A stretch of 64,000 nt of DNA from Wuchereria bancrofti (lineage: Eukaryota; Nematoda; Chromadorea; Rhabditida; Onchocercidae), in assembly GCA_005281725.1 (NCBI GenBank), contig SSBO01000009.1, positions 706,585-770,584 on the forward strand, read 5' to 3'. The translations under genes and the position numbers were made by a program. The first letter of the stretch is position 1. Every line of letters starts with the position of its first letter. This document shows, piece after piece, positions 52,188-64,000 of this stretch. A model generated the notes under the pieces. It made no database searches. It was not told the origin of the DNA and saw only the letters and a list, made by a program, of their open reading frames with translations.

Positions 52188-53590
52188 GGAGGAATTTATG
52201 GGATGATCTGCAGGTATGATTTGAAAGTTAACCTGGAAATTGTTTCTAATTTCAAAATTTTTTAATTTTGAACCTCTTCCTTTGATTGTTATCTCTTTTA
52301 GATTTGACCTAAAAATGAAAGTAATGCAGTTTACATCGTACTGTTTAATACTCAGGTATGACGAATATCACAAAATTACACCTTTTGCAGGTGATCAGGT
52401 GCTAAAGTTTGAATCGATAATACGTTCAGATCGTTCTAAGGTTGAAATAATCTTTGTGGTCGTTAATTGTTTTCCAACAGCCTAAAGCCTAGTACTCCTT
52501 TCTAGGCTTCAGTATTCCTTCCTACTTTGTTCACTGTTATTGAAGTCATTAAGAATTATGAATTTTCCGGATTTCCGGATAATGATTAGTGCTGAATTTG
52601 TTTTTTTTTTTTTTTTCTTCAAGATCAATTTAAAGAGTTTGTTGAAAATGAATTGCAGCACAAAGCATATAAAGATAATTCAATCAGAATGACATATTAG
52701 CAAGTTAATAATAAAAATTTATTGACGGTTAAATTTTTGATCATGAAGCAAATTCCTGATTGGAAAATATTTGATTATCGGTTTATCTGATCAAAAGAGA
52801 TATACAATTTGACCTCATTTTCATTGTGACTATCTTTTTTTCATGTTTTATTATTAAGGACAGTAATGTTAGTTCATGGACAATTAGAGCAGAACGATAT
52901 GACCGGAATGTCCACTATCCGTAATGTCAAGTATGATTCGAATATTTGAACATGCAAAAAAATTAATTTAAACAAATTGTCGAAGTCAAATGTTATATCT
53001 TTGTTTGTTTGTTCTAATTTAATTGCAATGGAAGCTACTCGTTTATTCACGATTAGCTTAACCGGAGAGAATTTTGATAAATTTTTAGCTTAAACGAAAA
53101 GATGAACTTTTGACCTTTCTAGGTCATCTCCATATAGAATAAATAGTGCTATCTCTCTCTTCAGAATGTTGACGAATATGATTGTTAACTCTGTCAATTC
53201 CGGATTCACTCTTAAGCAATTGAAATCCTGAATTGCCTGCAATGTACCTTACACCGTACACCTGCGATTTTCTTCTTCATTCACCTGTCGCTAAATGGCT
53301 TCATGAAAACAGGTAAATCCTTCGAATCTGCACAAAGGCTTTTTTAGCTATGATCTATGATCCCAATCGTTTATACCTGAAGTTAATTTTGCCCGGTAAA
53401 ATCCTCAGATCATAGCTTTGTTTGAAATTTGCAAAGTTGACAAGCTTCATTTTACTCTGATCCTTTTTTCAGAATGATTACCCTTAACCTAATAAGTCTA
53501 TCCTACCTGTGGGCAAACATGCTTGCAACACGCGCTATCAATAGTTTCACACGGGTACGTAAAGCTTTACGCGCCCGTGACAAAGGATAG
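52188..53590 (+). other. Cluster of coding-like segments, unresolved
   Basis: This region is less AT-rich than its surroundings and has several open segments bounded by plausible splice signals. A chain that stays in phase is 52203-52213, 52302-52440, 52859-52920 and 53473-53590. It would start MICR, include HKITPFAGDQVLKFESIIRS and end RVRKALRARDKG. Other nearby segments, such as one ending FLLHSPVAKWLHEN at about 53309, fit other frames. I recognise no family, and the last segment overlaps a palindrome. It could be a real small gene, a decayed one, or chance. Confidence 0.22.
53550..53579. repeat. GC-rich 30-nt near-palindrome
   Basis: CACGGGTACGTAAAG faces CTTTACGCGCCCGTG. Thirteen of fifteen positions pair perfectly, with no spacer. 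It stands out in very AT-rich DNA. Confidence 0.85.
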
Positions 53591-55965
53591 TGTACGTATA
53601 GGAAAATATCGTCTTAATATAAATAATAATAGAACAAAGGTAACACAATTAAACAAAAATACTATGTTTATCTATGAATTAATTAAGGATAAAATATCAA
53701 CGACTAATAGTAATATATTAAAATGGGAAAAGAAAAATTAATAGTAATATTAATAATAATTTAATAGTAATACTAATAATATAATTTAATAGTAATACTT
53801 AGTAGTAATATTAAAAAATTAATAGTAATACCAATAATAGAAATTAATAATAATAAAAAAAAATTAATAGTGTGATTAATAGTAATGTATTAAATAAGTA
53901 TAAGAAAAAAATTATCAGTGATTAATAGTAATAGATTAAAATAGAATATCAGTGTTTAATAATAATATATTTGATAAATGTAATAAATTAAATAAATATA
54001 ATCAAGAAAAAACGTCAGGAATTAATTGTAATATATTAAAATAGAATATCAGTAATTAATAGTAATATATTAAATAAGTATGATATTTTCATTGGAATAT
54101 GAAAATTGAAACGAAGTTAATTATTATTTTCAATTCATCTATAATTTTACTAACAGGTAGATGCATAGGCTACCATAGCGATATCACAAATAATACTTAT
54201 AAACTTTTATCAGTTCAATTATTATCATGAAATGAAGAAATTGTAAACAGGATTGGATAGATTAATCTAAATTTTCTTGGTACTGTTTGATTCTATTTGA
54301 TCAACCTAAATTAAGCACAATAATTTAAATTCATATTAAGCTATTTCACTGGAAAATAAGCGCACACTGATTATAAATCAAAAGTGAAAATTGAAATGAC
54401 AACTTTTTGAATTTTATGGTCGAATTCTTTGATTTTTTTAAAATTAATTTCCATGCAAATCGTTACAAATATCATACAGTATATAAGTAATTATTGTTTT
54501 GATCAAAGATGAATAGCGCAGCATTGCAAGAAGTTTATTCAAATTCAGAATTTATCATATTCAAATTCACAATTTATCTTATCAGATAAAGTATATAATC
54601 ATAATCATTACTACTATTATTAAATGATGAGCGAATTTTGCAGGTAAATTCAATTCGCAGGTAAATATATTAAACCTTACCAGCATTTATTTATCTCCAC
54701 TGTTAGCTGTCACAATTATGTAAATCATATAATTAATTAATTAATTACTTTTGCTAGTTGAAATAAAAAGCATAATTTAACTTTTTAGTGAAATACCTTT
54801 AGAGTAGAGACCAAAATTCAATAATATGAATTCGGCTACTAAATAATTGATCATTTAACACAGTGCTTATTAGGTAAGTGTTAAGTTATTACTGTGTAAA
54901 ATTTCGAGAAAACAACAAAAGTTGTGACACAGTTCGAATTTGAACTAAATGAGTTAAGCATTTCAAAATGGAATTTTTAAAGCAATTTTTAGAAAAGAAG
55001 AAAATGATTGAAAGTATTGTTTGAAATATGGTGCGAATAGATTTTTGCAAATTTCAAAAAATGTTTTCAAGATGCAAAATAAAATGAGGACTTTTTAAAA
55101 TTTATTAGTACAAATAAGTGGATTTTTCTTTTTTTTTTTTAATTTTTTTTTAAATGATACACTATTTTTAAAATTAATTAACCTTCTTGTCGGTAGCAAA
55201 TCATTTTAACAGATGTACTCATTTCAGGTTTTTATTTCAGGTAATTCCGAATTACATAATGAAAGTGTGTAAAATTTGATTAACAAACTGATCTGATCGT
55301 TTCTGTGATTGTTTCTTTCTTCTCTTCTGTTACTGTCATTTTTAATATATCAAAATTAATGTTTCAAAAAATTTAATTTGCATCATTTGAAGCAGATAGA
55401 TGAGAGTAATGTTGATTTTAATAAAATGCTAATAAGATAGAACTGTAAAATTATAAATGTTTATTAGCATCAAATTTTTAACTTCTTAAAAATTACTGAG
55501 TATTGATTGACAGATTGATCTAAGAAAAACCTAGTAAATTAGCAAAAAGATTTTCATTAGTTTAATTATTTTAATGATATATAAGATTGTCATTAGTTTA
55601 ATTATTTAAGTTTCACAATAATTTAATTAAATAAATTCAATTAAAGATTTAGCGGCTTATTGACGATAAATGAGTTTATTCATTACAAATGAATTTAATC
55701 AAACAACCATATCAATAACCAATTATAAGTGCTTATCAATTCAGTTAAATTAGATTAAAATTTTGTGATAAGAATTGAGTTGACAAACTGAGTTAAAAAT
55801 AAGTGCATAGAATTGATTTCATTGTTAAATGAAATTATATTCCTTATCAATCGGTGTCTCATATTTGTACGCTGAAAATTATTATCAAATGATTAAAATT
55901 AGTTAATAAGCATTTCTTCTAATTTGAATTATTTCACTATCATTTATAAAATTATTTCAATTAAT
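53591..55965. other. AT-rich intergenic DNA
   Basis: No gene is supported. The stretch 53735-54080 is a low-complexity region of TTAATAGTAATA variants. The rest has scattered ATTA tracts. Confidence 0.5.
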
Positions 55966-56727
55966 TTAATAAGATAATATAATACTAATTAAATTAATTA
56001 ATAATAAATTAGGCATACATAATCGAACATATCTGATACATTTCTGTCCATTAAGTTCAAAACCAAGTGCTGTACATAATAAAGGCATATCTTGATTTCT
56101 TACACCTTGAGCCATCTTAATTAATCAATTTCTTAAATCTTCAATCAACCTAATTAATTAATCATTTAAAACAATAAATGTAAAACAATTATCAATTCTA
56201 ATTTTTATTTAATTTAAATTAGAAAATAAATTACAAATTATATACCATATCCAAAATACACTGTCCAGTATCTGAATCAAATTTCCACGGTTTTTCACAA
56301 CAATTTGGTACTGCAAATGATCCTAAAAATTAAAATTTTATTTCATAAATTTATCACATAAATGAATTTATCACTTATGCGCTTAGAAAAAAGTAAAGTA
56401 ATCAAACTTTTTTTTCTTTGTTTACAATTTTATTTATTATGATTGTTGTGATTTGAAAATTTTGAATTATTTAGCTAATTAGCCATGCTAGCTAAATAGC
56501 ATTATAAATTTAATCAACATATGATTAAATGTATGTTATCATTTGTTAATTTGAATTATTTAAATATTTAATTAAATAATTATAAATTTAATTAACAAAT
56601 AATGCTAATCTCTTGCAGTTAAACGATCGGCAATTTGTGGTGTACTATTTAGCACTGTTTGACATAAATGCAGCTGCATGCATAGCAATAATTGCAGAAA
56701 AAATAACAAAACAACCGTATGACACAT
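55966..56727 (-). CDS. Possible small secreted Cys-containing protein
   Basis: A tentative three-exon minus-strand gene: 56727-56646, 56322-56246 and 56115-55966. Exon 1 encodes a clear signal-peptide-like start, MCHTVVLLFFLQLLLCM. Exon 2 gives NCCEKPWKFDSDTGQC and exon 3 LCTALGFELNGQKC. The two share a loose pattern of Cys, an aromatic-containing stretch, Gly, one residue and Cys. Phases join correctly, but the first donor (GTACAC) is weak. Exon 3 either reads on to the TAA at 55968 or splices at a GTATGC near 56018 to an exon I cannot find. Exon 2 is also open in another frame. I do not recognise the domain. It may be a small secreted protein or a fragment of a larger Cys-repeat gene. Confidence 0.35.
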
Positions 56728-57176
56728 CCTTCATACTATTTAATTATCACAATTACTCTTCTTATTTCGATAATAAAATGATATGTGAAAATTTGCATAA
56801 AGAAAAGTTAAAAGTTATAACAAAAATTTATGATTGAATTTAATTCTTCCTAGAAAAAAAGAAAACTCGAGTTCAAGAGAGAGAGAGAGAGAAGTTAAAG
56901 CAAAAATTATTATAACAAAAATTATAATTGAATTTAAAATTTAATTTTCTTTTTTTTTGAATTTAATTTTCTTAAAAAAAAAAACTCTAATTCAATCAAT
57001 TAACAGAAAAAAAGTCTGGACGTAAATTTCTAATAACATAAGAATAAAAATGATATTCATTTAATTACTTAATCAACAAATGATCATTAGTTAGTTTAAC
57101 TATTCATTTTCTGATAATTTGATGTATAATCATTGCTTGTTATCATTATCATTGATATGATATAACATGAATGAAT

Positions 57177-57703
57177 GAATGAATGAATGAATGAATGAAT
57201 GAATGAATGAATGAATGAATGAATGAATGAATGAATGAATGAATGAATGAATGAATGAATGAATGAATGAATGAATGAATGAATGAATGAATGAATGAAT
57301 GAATGAATGAATGAATGAATGAATGATGAATGAATGAATGAATGAATGAATGAATGAATGAATGAATGAATGAATGAATGAATGAATGAATGAATGAATG
57401 AATGAATGAATGAATGAATGAATGAATGAATGAATGAATGAATGAATGAATGAATGAATGAATGAATGAATGAATGAATGAATGAATGAATGAATGAATG
57501 ATGAATGAATGAATGAATGAATGAATGAATGAATGAATGAATGAATGAATGAATGAATGAATGAATGAATGAATGAATGAATGAATGAATGAATGAATGA
57601 ATGAATGAATGAATGAATGAATGAATGAATGAATGAATGAATGAATGAATGAATGAATGAATGAATGAATGAATGAATGAATGAATGAATGAATGAATGA
57701 ATG
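57177..57703. repeat. ATGA tetranucleotide microsatellite, about 527 bp
   Basis: About 130 units of ATGA with two single-base slips, near 57325 and 57500. On the minus strand no frame of this repeat contains a stop, so it produces long His-Ser-Phe-Ile frames of about 190-210 codons that are not genes. Confidence 0.97.
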
Positions 57704-60700
57704 GATTATCATTGTGTTGAACATTGATCAATGCTTTTATTTATTTTTCTTTTTAATTAGTTATAATTGAAAAGAATAAAAATGATAACAAAGATATATA
57801 TTATAGCAAATTTGTCATTTTTAGTAAGTTTTAATTTATTTAACTGTCTCATTTCTAATTTCAATTTAGCATTATCAAAAATCTTTTTTTTTTCATGCTT
57901 CAATAATTAATCATTGAAATACTTGAATTTATTCCTTTTAAATTTTATTTAAGATATCACTTCAATCTTTTATTCTTGCCATTTACAAATCTGTAATTTC
58001 CTCCGATAATTTCAATTACTGTAAAGAAAAGAAGATAAAATGGGTAGCGGTGGGTAGGCTTTCTTCCCTTTTTAAATCTCAATTGACCTAATTATCAGTA
58101 TACTTTTTTTTTTTATCTTTTATAAAATATTATTTATTTCTTTTTCAATCAAATTCTACTACTTTTTCAATATATTCCCTCCAATTTGCTTTTTTTTCTC
58201 TCTCTCTCCCTCTCAACAATTTAATTCTTTACTCTAAACCTTGTCCTATTTGCCCACTTTTCACCTACCTAATCACCGAATCTTATTTCTTTTCTTTTCT
58301 TTTCTTTCTCATTTCACAACGACATTTTAAATGTCACATTTATTTAAATGTATTACTGATAATCGTATGTTATTTTGACCAATATTTTAATAAAATTTAC
58401 TTTCACTAATTTTTGAATTTTGATAAAATATGTAATTTGTTGAGTTTTTTCTTTTTTTTTTTTCATTTTTTCTTTTTCTCAATTTGTAAAATTTTCGAAA
58501 AATGTAAAATCGTGTGAAATGTTAATCCTTTTTTAAATTTTATTGACCTTTTTGTAATGTAATTAGAATAATAAAATCATTATTTATTTGTTTTGTACTT
58601 CTAGAAGAAATGAAATAATTTGGATGATTGCGTATCTAATTAGAATATTTGATCAATTCTTGAATTTGGAATTTGTACTTATTCAAATTAGTAAAAATGA
58701 ACTCTGAAATCTTTATTCTCTTGTTTAATTTAATTTAATTATATTTCAAAAAATTTTTTTAAATGTTTGACCGCTTCTTTAAAACTTTTTTTTTTCATTC
58801 ATTGAGTGTCGTCAATCAATTAATAACTTTTCTAATATGTATAGTGAATTAATTCAATTCTTATAAGAAATCTGGGGTTTTTCTTTTTTTTTTCTCGAAT
58901 TCATAAAAATAAAATTAGGTGACAGAATTCATTCATCTAATAGAAAATTTCACATCGCTCAATTATTCAGTAAATAAATCCATTGAATAAGTCAATTGAT
59001 ACATTTATTCAATAGTTTCAAATTTAAAAATACAAATTTCATAAGAGATAATAAACATTAACAAAATTTAGTTCATTTTTTTTCCATTGTTATGTGACAG
59101 TTGACAACTTACAATGCAATATATGACTCAAAGTTTTAATTTTAACAAATAAATACCAGAAAATACCATCCATTTTTAGCAAGCAAAAAAATTTTTGAAA
59201 TACGCTAAAATAAAAATTTATAAATTATTCTCATTAAATCTGATTTCGTGACTTAACTAAAATGATAAATTAATATTACCTAATATTGTAATTAAAACGA
59301 AATGGTAGTTTTTTTTATTGTTTTTTAAAATTGTTAAAATAATTAGGAATTAAAAAATTTGAAACATTTTAAACGTTTAAAAATTTTTAATCACTAAACT
59401 AATTACAATCATGAATCATATCGTTGATGTTTTTTCTTTTTCTCTCTCTAATTCAAAATGTCAAAATTGATTAAAATCCATATTTAATTGTACTTTTTTT
59501 TTTATCTCAAAAAATATTTTCTTATATGAATGCAAACTTTTTATTAATTTTCATTTTGCTAGTTGCAAAGAAGTGTCAATATTGGGTACGAATAGAAGGA
59601 ATGAAGAATGAAATTAGGATGAAATGGTGAATGAAGAACGGAATGACAGAGAGAGGGTTATTGACTTGAGAACGATAAGAAGAAATAAAAGTGTGAGAAT
59701 GCTGGCGCAAACTGTTACTTCATTCATTTTGATCATTTTCACTAAAATATTTGCGTATGATGATGATGATGATAATGATGATGATGATGATGATATGACA
59801 TTAATGCTATTACTAACCAATGACCTAAATTAAACTTAAACATATTTGATATGATAAAATTTAATAATAACATCTTATGAATAAAAATAAAATACAAAAA
59901 ATAAAATAAAATACGGTGACATATGATTATATATTTATAAATATATAATATTATGCATCAGTAAATAATGGAATAGCGCAAATATGCAAGTAGTAAATAA
60001 ATTGAAACGAAGAGGAAAAAAAAGAAAAAAGAAAATTAAAGAATTTAGAAGAAAAATGCACATGAATAGATGAAGTAGTAGCAGTAGTATGCGACAATTG
60101 CGCCATTATCTTTATATGCCATTGAAAAGACTAAAAGATAAATTGGATATAATTATTATATTTAAGTCTTCATAAATTCTTATCTTTCTATATATCATTT
60201 ACTCGAGCAATTAATAATAATAATAGTACTAGTAATGACTTCTTCGAAAGAAATAAAATTTTGAAAATTTTCAGTTATTTAATTTTTATTGTTTTATTCT
60301 TATCTAATTCAATAAATGCTTTATATTTATATATTTCATATTTAAATTAGCAATCATTTTTTGCTTAATTCTATAGCATTTTTTCATTTGTAAAATTTTT
60401 TTTTTTGTTTTCAATAAAATTAAACAACTAATTTAGCTCTTTTCGATCATCCTTCTTCTCCTCAATTTCAACTAGGAAATTATTATTGTAATATTATTTC
60501 TTTTAAAATATTTTCTGAATGAAATATTTAAATAAAGAATTTGTATATTTAACATTTTAAATTATTATTGAATTGATTAATTTATTATATCTTACATCTA
60601 ATTAGCAATCCTTTTTTTTCCCTGATTTTTAAAATAAATATATAAAAAAAAAAACTTATAAATATATAAAATTTACACTTTAGTCTAAACCAGAACAATT

Positions 60701-61082
60701 TTTATGAATTTATAAATGAAAAGTAGTTAGCATCCGTTAATGGTCTGTAATATTCACAAACAATAATTAACTTTTCTTACTTTTAGGTTAATAAATTCAT
60801 TATTTTTTAAAACATTTCAAAAGTTATCTCTTCAAAGAATAATTTTTTTTTTTCTTTTTGTTAAACATTCTTTCTTCATTCATACTTCTCTTTTTGTTTT
60901 TTTTTTCCATTAAATTCAATTACTATACTATATTTCAACTTTTTTTTTTCAGTATTAATCGAAATATCTTCCTGAACGCTTACAAACATTTCGTAGCCAA
61001 GAATAGACGTAGCGACGGATGCGTTATTTATATTTCATTTACGCAAATGAATTTAAAAAAAGAAAAAAAAATTTTCATATTT

Positions 61083-61380
61083 TTTATGATCTGTCGATGA
61101 ACATTTAATCATATATTATCGATGAGTTTTAAATTAAAAACCCTTTAAATGTTCTCTAATAAAATTACAAACACTATCATCTATCGATGAACTTTAAATT
61201 AATAATTAATAGAATTATAAAAAACGTGTAAAAACGTTTACCTTAAACGTTTTTTTCTGCGATCTGTCGATGAACATTTTAGCACATCTATCGTTGAACT
61301 TTAAAATTAATAATCCTTTAAATATTCTCTAATAAAATTACAAAAAAAAAACGTGTAAACGTTTAATTTAAAAAACGTTC
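61083..61380. repeat. Diverged direct repeat with a hairpin
   Basis: GATCTGTCGATGAACATTT, CTTTAAAT-TTCTCTAATAAAATTAC and AACGTGTAAA occur in the same order in two copies of about 175 bp. Between them, at about 61230-61256, AAAAACGTTTA and TAAACGTTTTT form an 11-bp inverted pair around CCT. Confidence 0.75.
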
Positions 61381-63693
61381 TTGTTTTTTTCCAATGAAAA
61401 AAATTGGTTGTTTAATAAATATTGATAGAATAAATATTTAAATTAAGGTAAACAATTTATCAATGATGTTTTTCCTTTCTATCATTCAATACTCCTTTAT
61501 CTCATTAGATTCCATCTATCTGATTATTTGTCAAATTGCTGAAAATGATTAGTGATAGTAGGTCAGGGTCACAGTTACGTATGCCGTAACACAGATTCTA
61601 TCCCTTAGATGGCCATCAACACCCCTTTTCTTGTCAATAATCCCTTCCGCAACATAATACCGAAACACTTAGGTTTTATCATTTTGAAATTACTTTATAT
61701 CATAAATGGATTCATCAATTTTAATTAGGGGAAAGGATCGTTACAATCGGTTTATAATTAAATTTGTTAACCATTTTGTTGATTAGAACGCCCTAATTTC
61801 GTCGTGTAATTCACTAAATGACATATAATGTTCCTTAAATTTTAATTGGAATTTGGTATGAGCAAAAAAAAAAAAGACTGAAATAAGCAAAGAAGGCGGA
61901 GCAAAATTTTATTCTAATATTAAATTTTAGTCTCGCCTATTTGTCATACAAATTTTATTTTCAAATTTTACATTAAATTAGTTTTTGTTATCTGTCATAA
62001 GATATTTTTGCAATTAAATTCATCCCCTTCTACTAATAACCATTTAATTATTTTTAAATTTAACTGTTTCAGTTAAATTTATTTCTAAGAGATTTATCAT
62101 TGGATTAATTTGATGCAAATCTATCATCGTTGTATTTTAATTATTCAAATATACTTGGAATTAAACAAATATCATTGGATTAATTTATAAATTGTAATTT
62201 AAAATATTTCATTTCATCTTTCAAATTTGCAAAATTCAAATATTTTTAGAAACCATAAAAAAAATCTGTAAGATTGAAGAGTCACAAACTTATCATTTTA
62301 ACTGAGTAAAGAGAATATTACATCATTTATCTGATTTCTTCTATGTTAATTTAAATTTTGAAATTGTTATGCTTTTTTTTTCTAAGCATAAATTTCATTA
62401 AATTTTCTGTGCTTTTCTTTTACTTTATTTTTCATCTAGGCAGTACAATTTATGAAATTTTATAATTTCCGACAAATTTTGATAATTTATTGTAAAAGCT
62501 TTTTTATCTCAGTAATAAATCAAAACATTTAAATATTTCTCTATTTTATAAATTACTATTAAATCTTTGTTTTTTTTTTTTGAAAAAAGAGAAGAAATCA
62601 TCATAAGATTCAAATAGCAACTTTAATTGTTTTAGCCTTTTCATTTCACTTAAAAAAATGTATTGCACAGATGCATTTTGATTAAAAATTAAAATCAAAA
62701 ATACTTTTTACCTTAAATGTTATATTGATTTTACAAATTTAATTATTGTATTTATAATTACTCTCATTGTTTTTCATCATTTTAGAAATTTCATTTAGCT
62801 GTTTGAAATTTAACATATTATCGTTATCACTACGTATTCACAATCTTTTTTTTTTTGATATAAAATTATAATTTTTTCATTAGTAAAAATTTTTGTGACA
62901 ATTTTCTTTTTCATTCAAATTAAACAGTTATTGTCACATTGTTATAAAAATTTTAAAATTATATCACTTTTTTTTTTTTTGTTAAGGAATTCACTTAGGC
63001 ACCTATTAGTGACCTATTTTGATGACATTATATGGATGACACATACACACACATACACACACATACACACACACATACACATAAACACATACAAATTTTG
63101 AAAATATTTATTTTCGTACATTGATGATAGATAACAGTTAAAATATGCGAGCTAAATTGAAAAACGAAATATTTATGAAAATTAAAAATTAAAATAGAAA
63201 TATTAATATTGTAAAAAAAAAAAACTTCTAACAATAACTTACGGATTTTTACCGGATTATATAAAAATTTAAAATTTATTTATCTTATTTATATTTGTAT
63301 ATATATTATATATATTTATTTTATAAAATTCATTTATATTTTATTTATTATTCATAAATTTAAAATTTATTTATCTACAAGAAATGATAGATGCTATTCT
63401 AAGTATTCTAAGATACAAAAATTTGTGCAACACTAATATTTTGTCTGATAATATGTTGATAATAATTTTTGCTAGCATTTTTTTTTCATTAGCAAAATTA
63501 ATGTTTCACTTTTTAACACGAACAGTTATCATTTACAATCATTAATAGCTAAAACTAAAAAAAAAGTTGTAAATATTAATCCAATTTTGATTAATATGCA
63601 AAATTGATTTAAATGCTGAAATTTCAAAATTTAAATTTGTGTTTTCAAACGGATAACGTTATGAATTTGATAATTTTTTTTTTTTTGCTAGAA

Positions 63694-63702
63694 GTATTTT
63701 AG
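63694..63702 (+). promoter_or_regulatory. Probable spliced-leader acceptor of the last gene
   Basis: GTATTTTAG is followed 19 nt later by an ATG that opens a signal peptide, with no upstream coding exon. Confidence 0.5.
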
Positions 63703-63721
63703 AAATCTGTAATTCGAGCAT

Positions 63722-63797
63722 ATGAAGAAGGCTTTGCTAGCCCAAGTGGCTTTTGTTATTCTTTATTGTACTACCATTGTTGTGGCTATTGAAAAAA
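63722..63797 (+). CDS. First exon of a secreted or membrane protein gene (partial)
   Basis: Twenty-five codons starting MKKALLAQVAFVILYC and ending VVAIEK, then a GTAAGA donor. This has a typical signal peptide: a Lys pair, a hydrophobic core and small residues near the end. The remaining exons are beyond the right edge (no second exon is visible by 64000), so the product cannot be named. Confidence 0.6.
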
Positions 63798-64000
63798 GTA
63801 AGATTAAATTAGTTTAATTTAAATTTCAATCAATAAATCTAACAATTTTGAAAGAAATAATGGAATGGATTTTAGCTTTTACATAAACATATAATTAATA
63901 AATAAGAAGTTTGATCATTTAAAAAAAAAAAGTAATAAAAATTGATTTAGCTTTTTTTATGATAATAAAGAAAAAATTTCAACCTAAAATATTCATTTGA

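Larger units (their letters stand above)
56728..63689. other. Gene-poor region near the right end
   Basis: About 7 kb with no exon series I can support. It contains the GAAT microsatellite, CT and TTTTC tracts, a diverged direct repeat with a hairpin (61083-61380), a GAT tract (59758-59795) and a CA tract (63042-63083). The 69-codon plus frame at 59624-59833, ending in an Asp run, and an exon-like open stretch at 60957-61060 preceded by TTTTTTCAG were considered but have no partners. Confidence 0.5.

Noticed and set aside
57096..57731. Two long minus-strand frames with His-Ser-Phe-Ile repeats
   Set aside because: They come entirely from the ATGA microsatellite, which lacks stops in every minus-strand frame.
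59614..59833. 69-codon frame with an Asp run
   Set aside because: The Asp run is a GAT microsatellite, the frame is also open on the other strand as Ser repeats, and there are no splice partners or recognisable domain.
61559..61620. GTTACG-TATGC-CGTAAC hairpin and GC-richer patch, possible tRNA
   Set aside because: No acceptor stem, anticodon arm or T-loop of a tRNA can be laid out around it; only a 6-bp stem is present.
1..64000. CRISPR arrays, bacterial operons or ribosomal RNA genes
   Set aside because: The window is intron-rich eukaryotic DNA. The tandem arrays have no spacer-repeat alternation, and no rRNA-like segments were seen.

Overview
This window looks like nuclear DNA of an AT-rich nematode, most likely a spirurid or filarial-type (clade III) species. 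That placement is an inference. The evidence is many-exon genes with long poly-T-rich introns ending in TTTTAG or TTTCAG, splice acceptors 6 to 25 nt upstream of start codons (the pattern of spliced-leader trans-splicing), nematode-like proteins, and abundant microsatellites and minisatellites. The sequence is draft quality: there is a 325-base N gap, single Ns, and one repeat that is probably an assembly seam.

Layout from left to right. (1) 595-1930, minus: the first four exons of a WIPI/ATG18-family autophagy protein; the rest lies off the left edge. (2) 1931-10743: gene-poor, repeat-rich DNA. (3) 10744-21395, plus: a seven-exon gene for a 366-residue protein with a GSKIP domain, a long unrecognised N-terminal part and an acidic Asp/Asn tail. 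(4) 22643-26784 and 31849-35962, plus: two nearly identical copies of a block of about 4.1 kb. Each copy holds a complete nine-exon delta-9 acyl-CoA desaturase gene (FAT-6/FAT-7/SCD family, 343 residues), and the two proteins differ at four residues. (5) 37751-40964, minus: an eleven-exon gene for the dynein-2 light intermediate chain (XBX-1/DYNC2LI1). It is flanked by an inverted duplication of roughly 0.95 kb, and both arms carry the same 14-nt X-box-like site. (6) 45617-51399, plus: a fourteen-exon gamma-glutamyltransferase gene with an intact catalytic centre. (7) 55966-56727, minus: a possible small secreted Cys-containing protein. (8) 63722 to beyond the right edge, plus: a signal-peptide exon opening another gene.

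The genes do not form a pathway. They cover autophagy (WIPI), kinase scaffolding (GSKIP), lipid desaturation, retrograde intraflagellar transport in sensory cilia (dynein-2) and glutathione turnover (GGT). The most interesting structures are the inverted duplication of the xbx-1 promoter, the very young desaturase duplication, and the GGT intron that holds decayed copies of a neighbouring exon boundary. Exon boundaries were worked out by hand from splice signals, reading-frame phase and remembered family alignments. No search was run.
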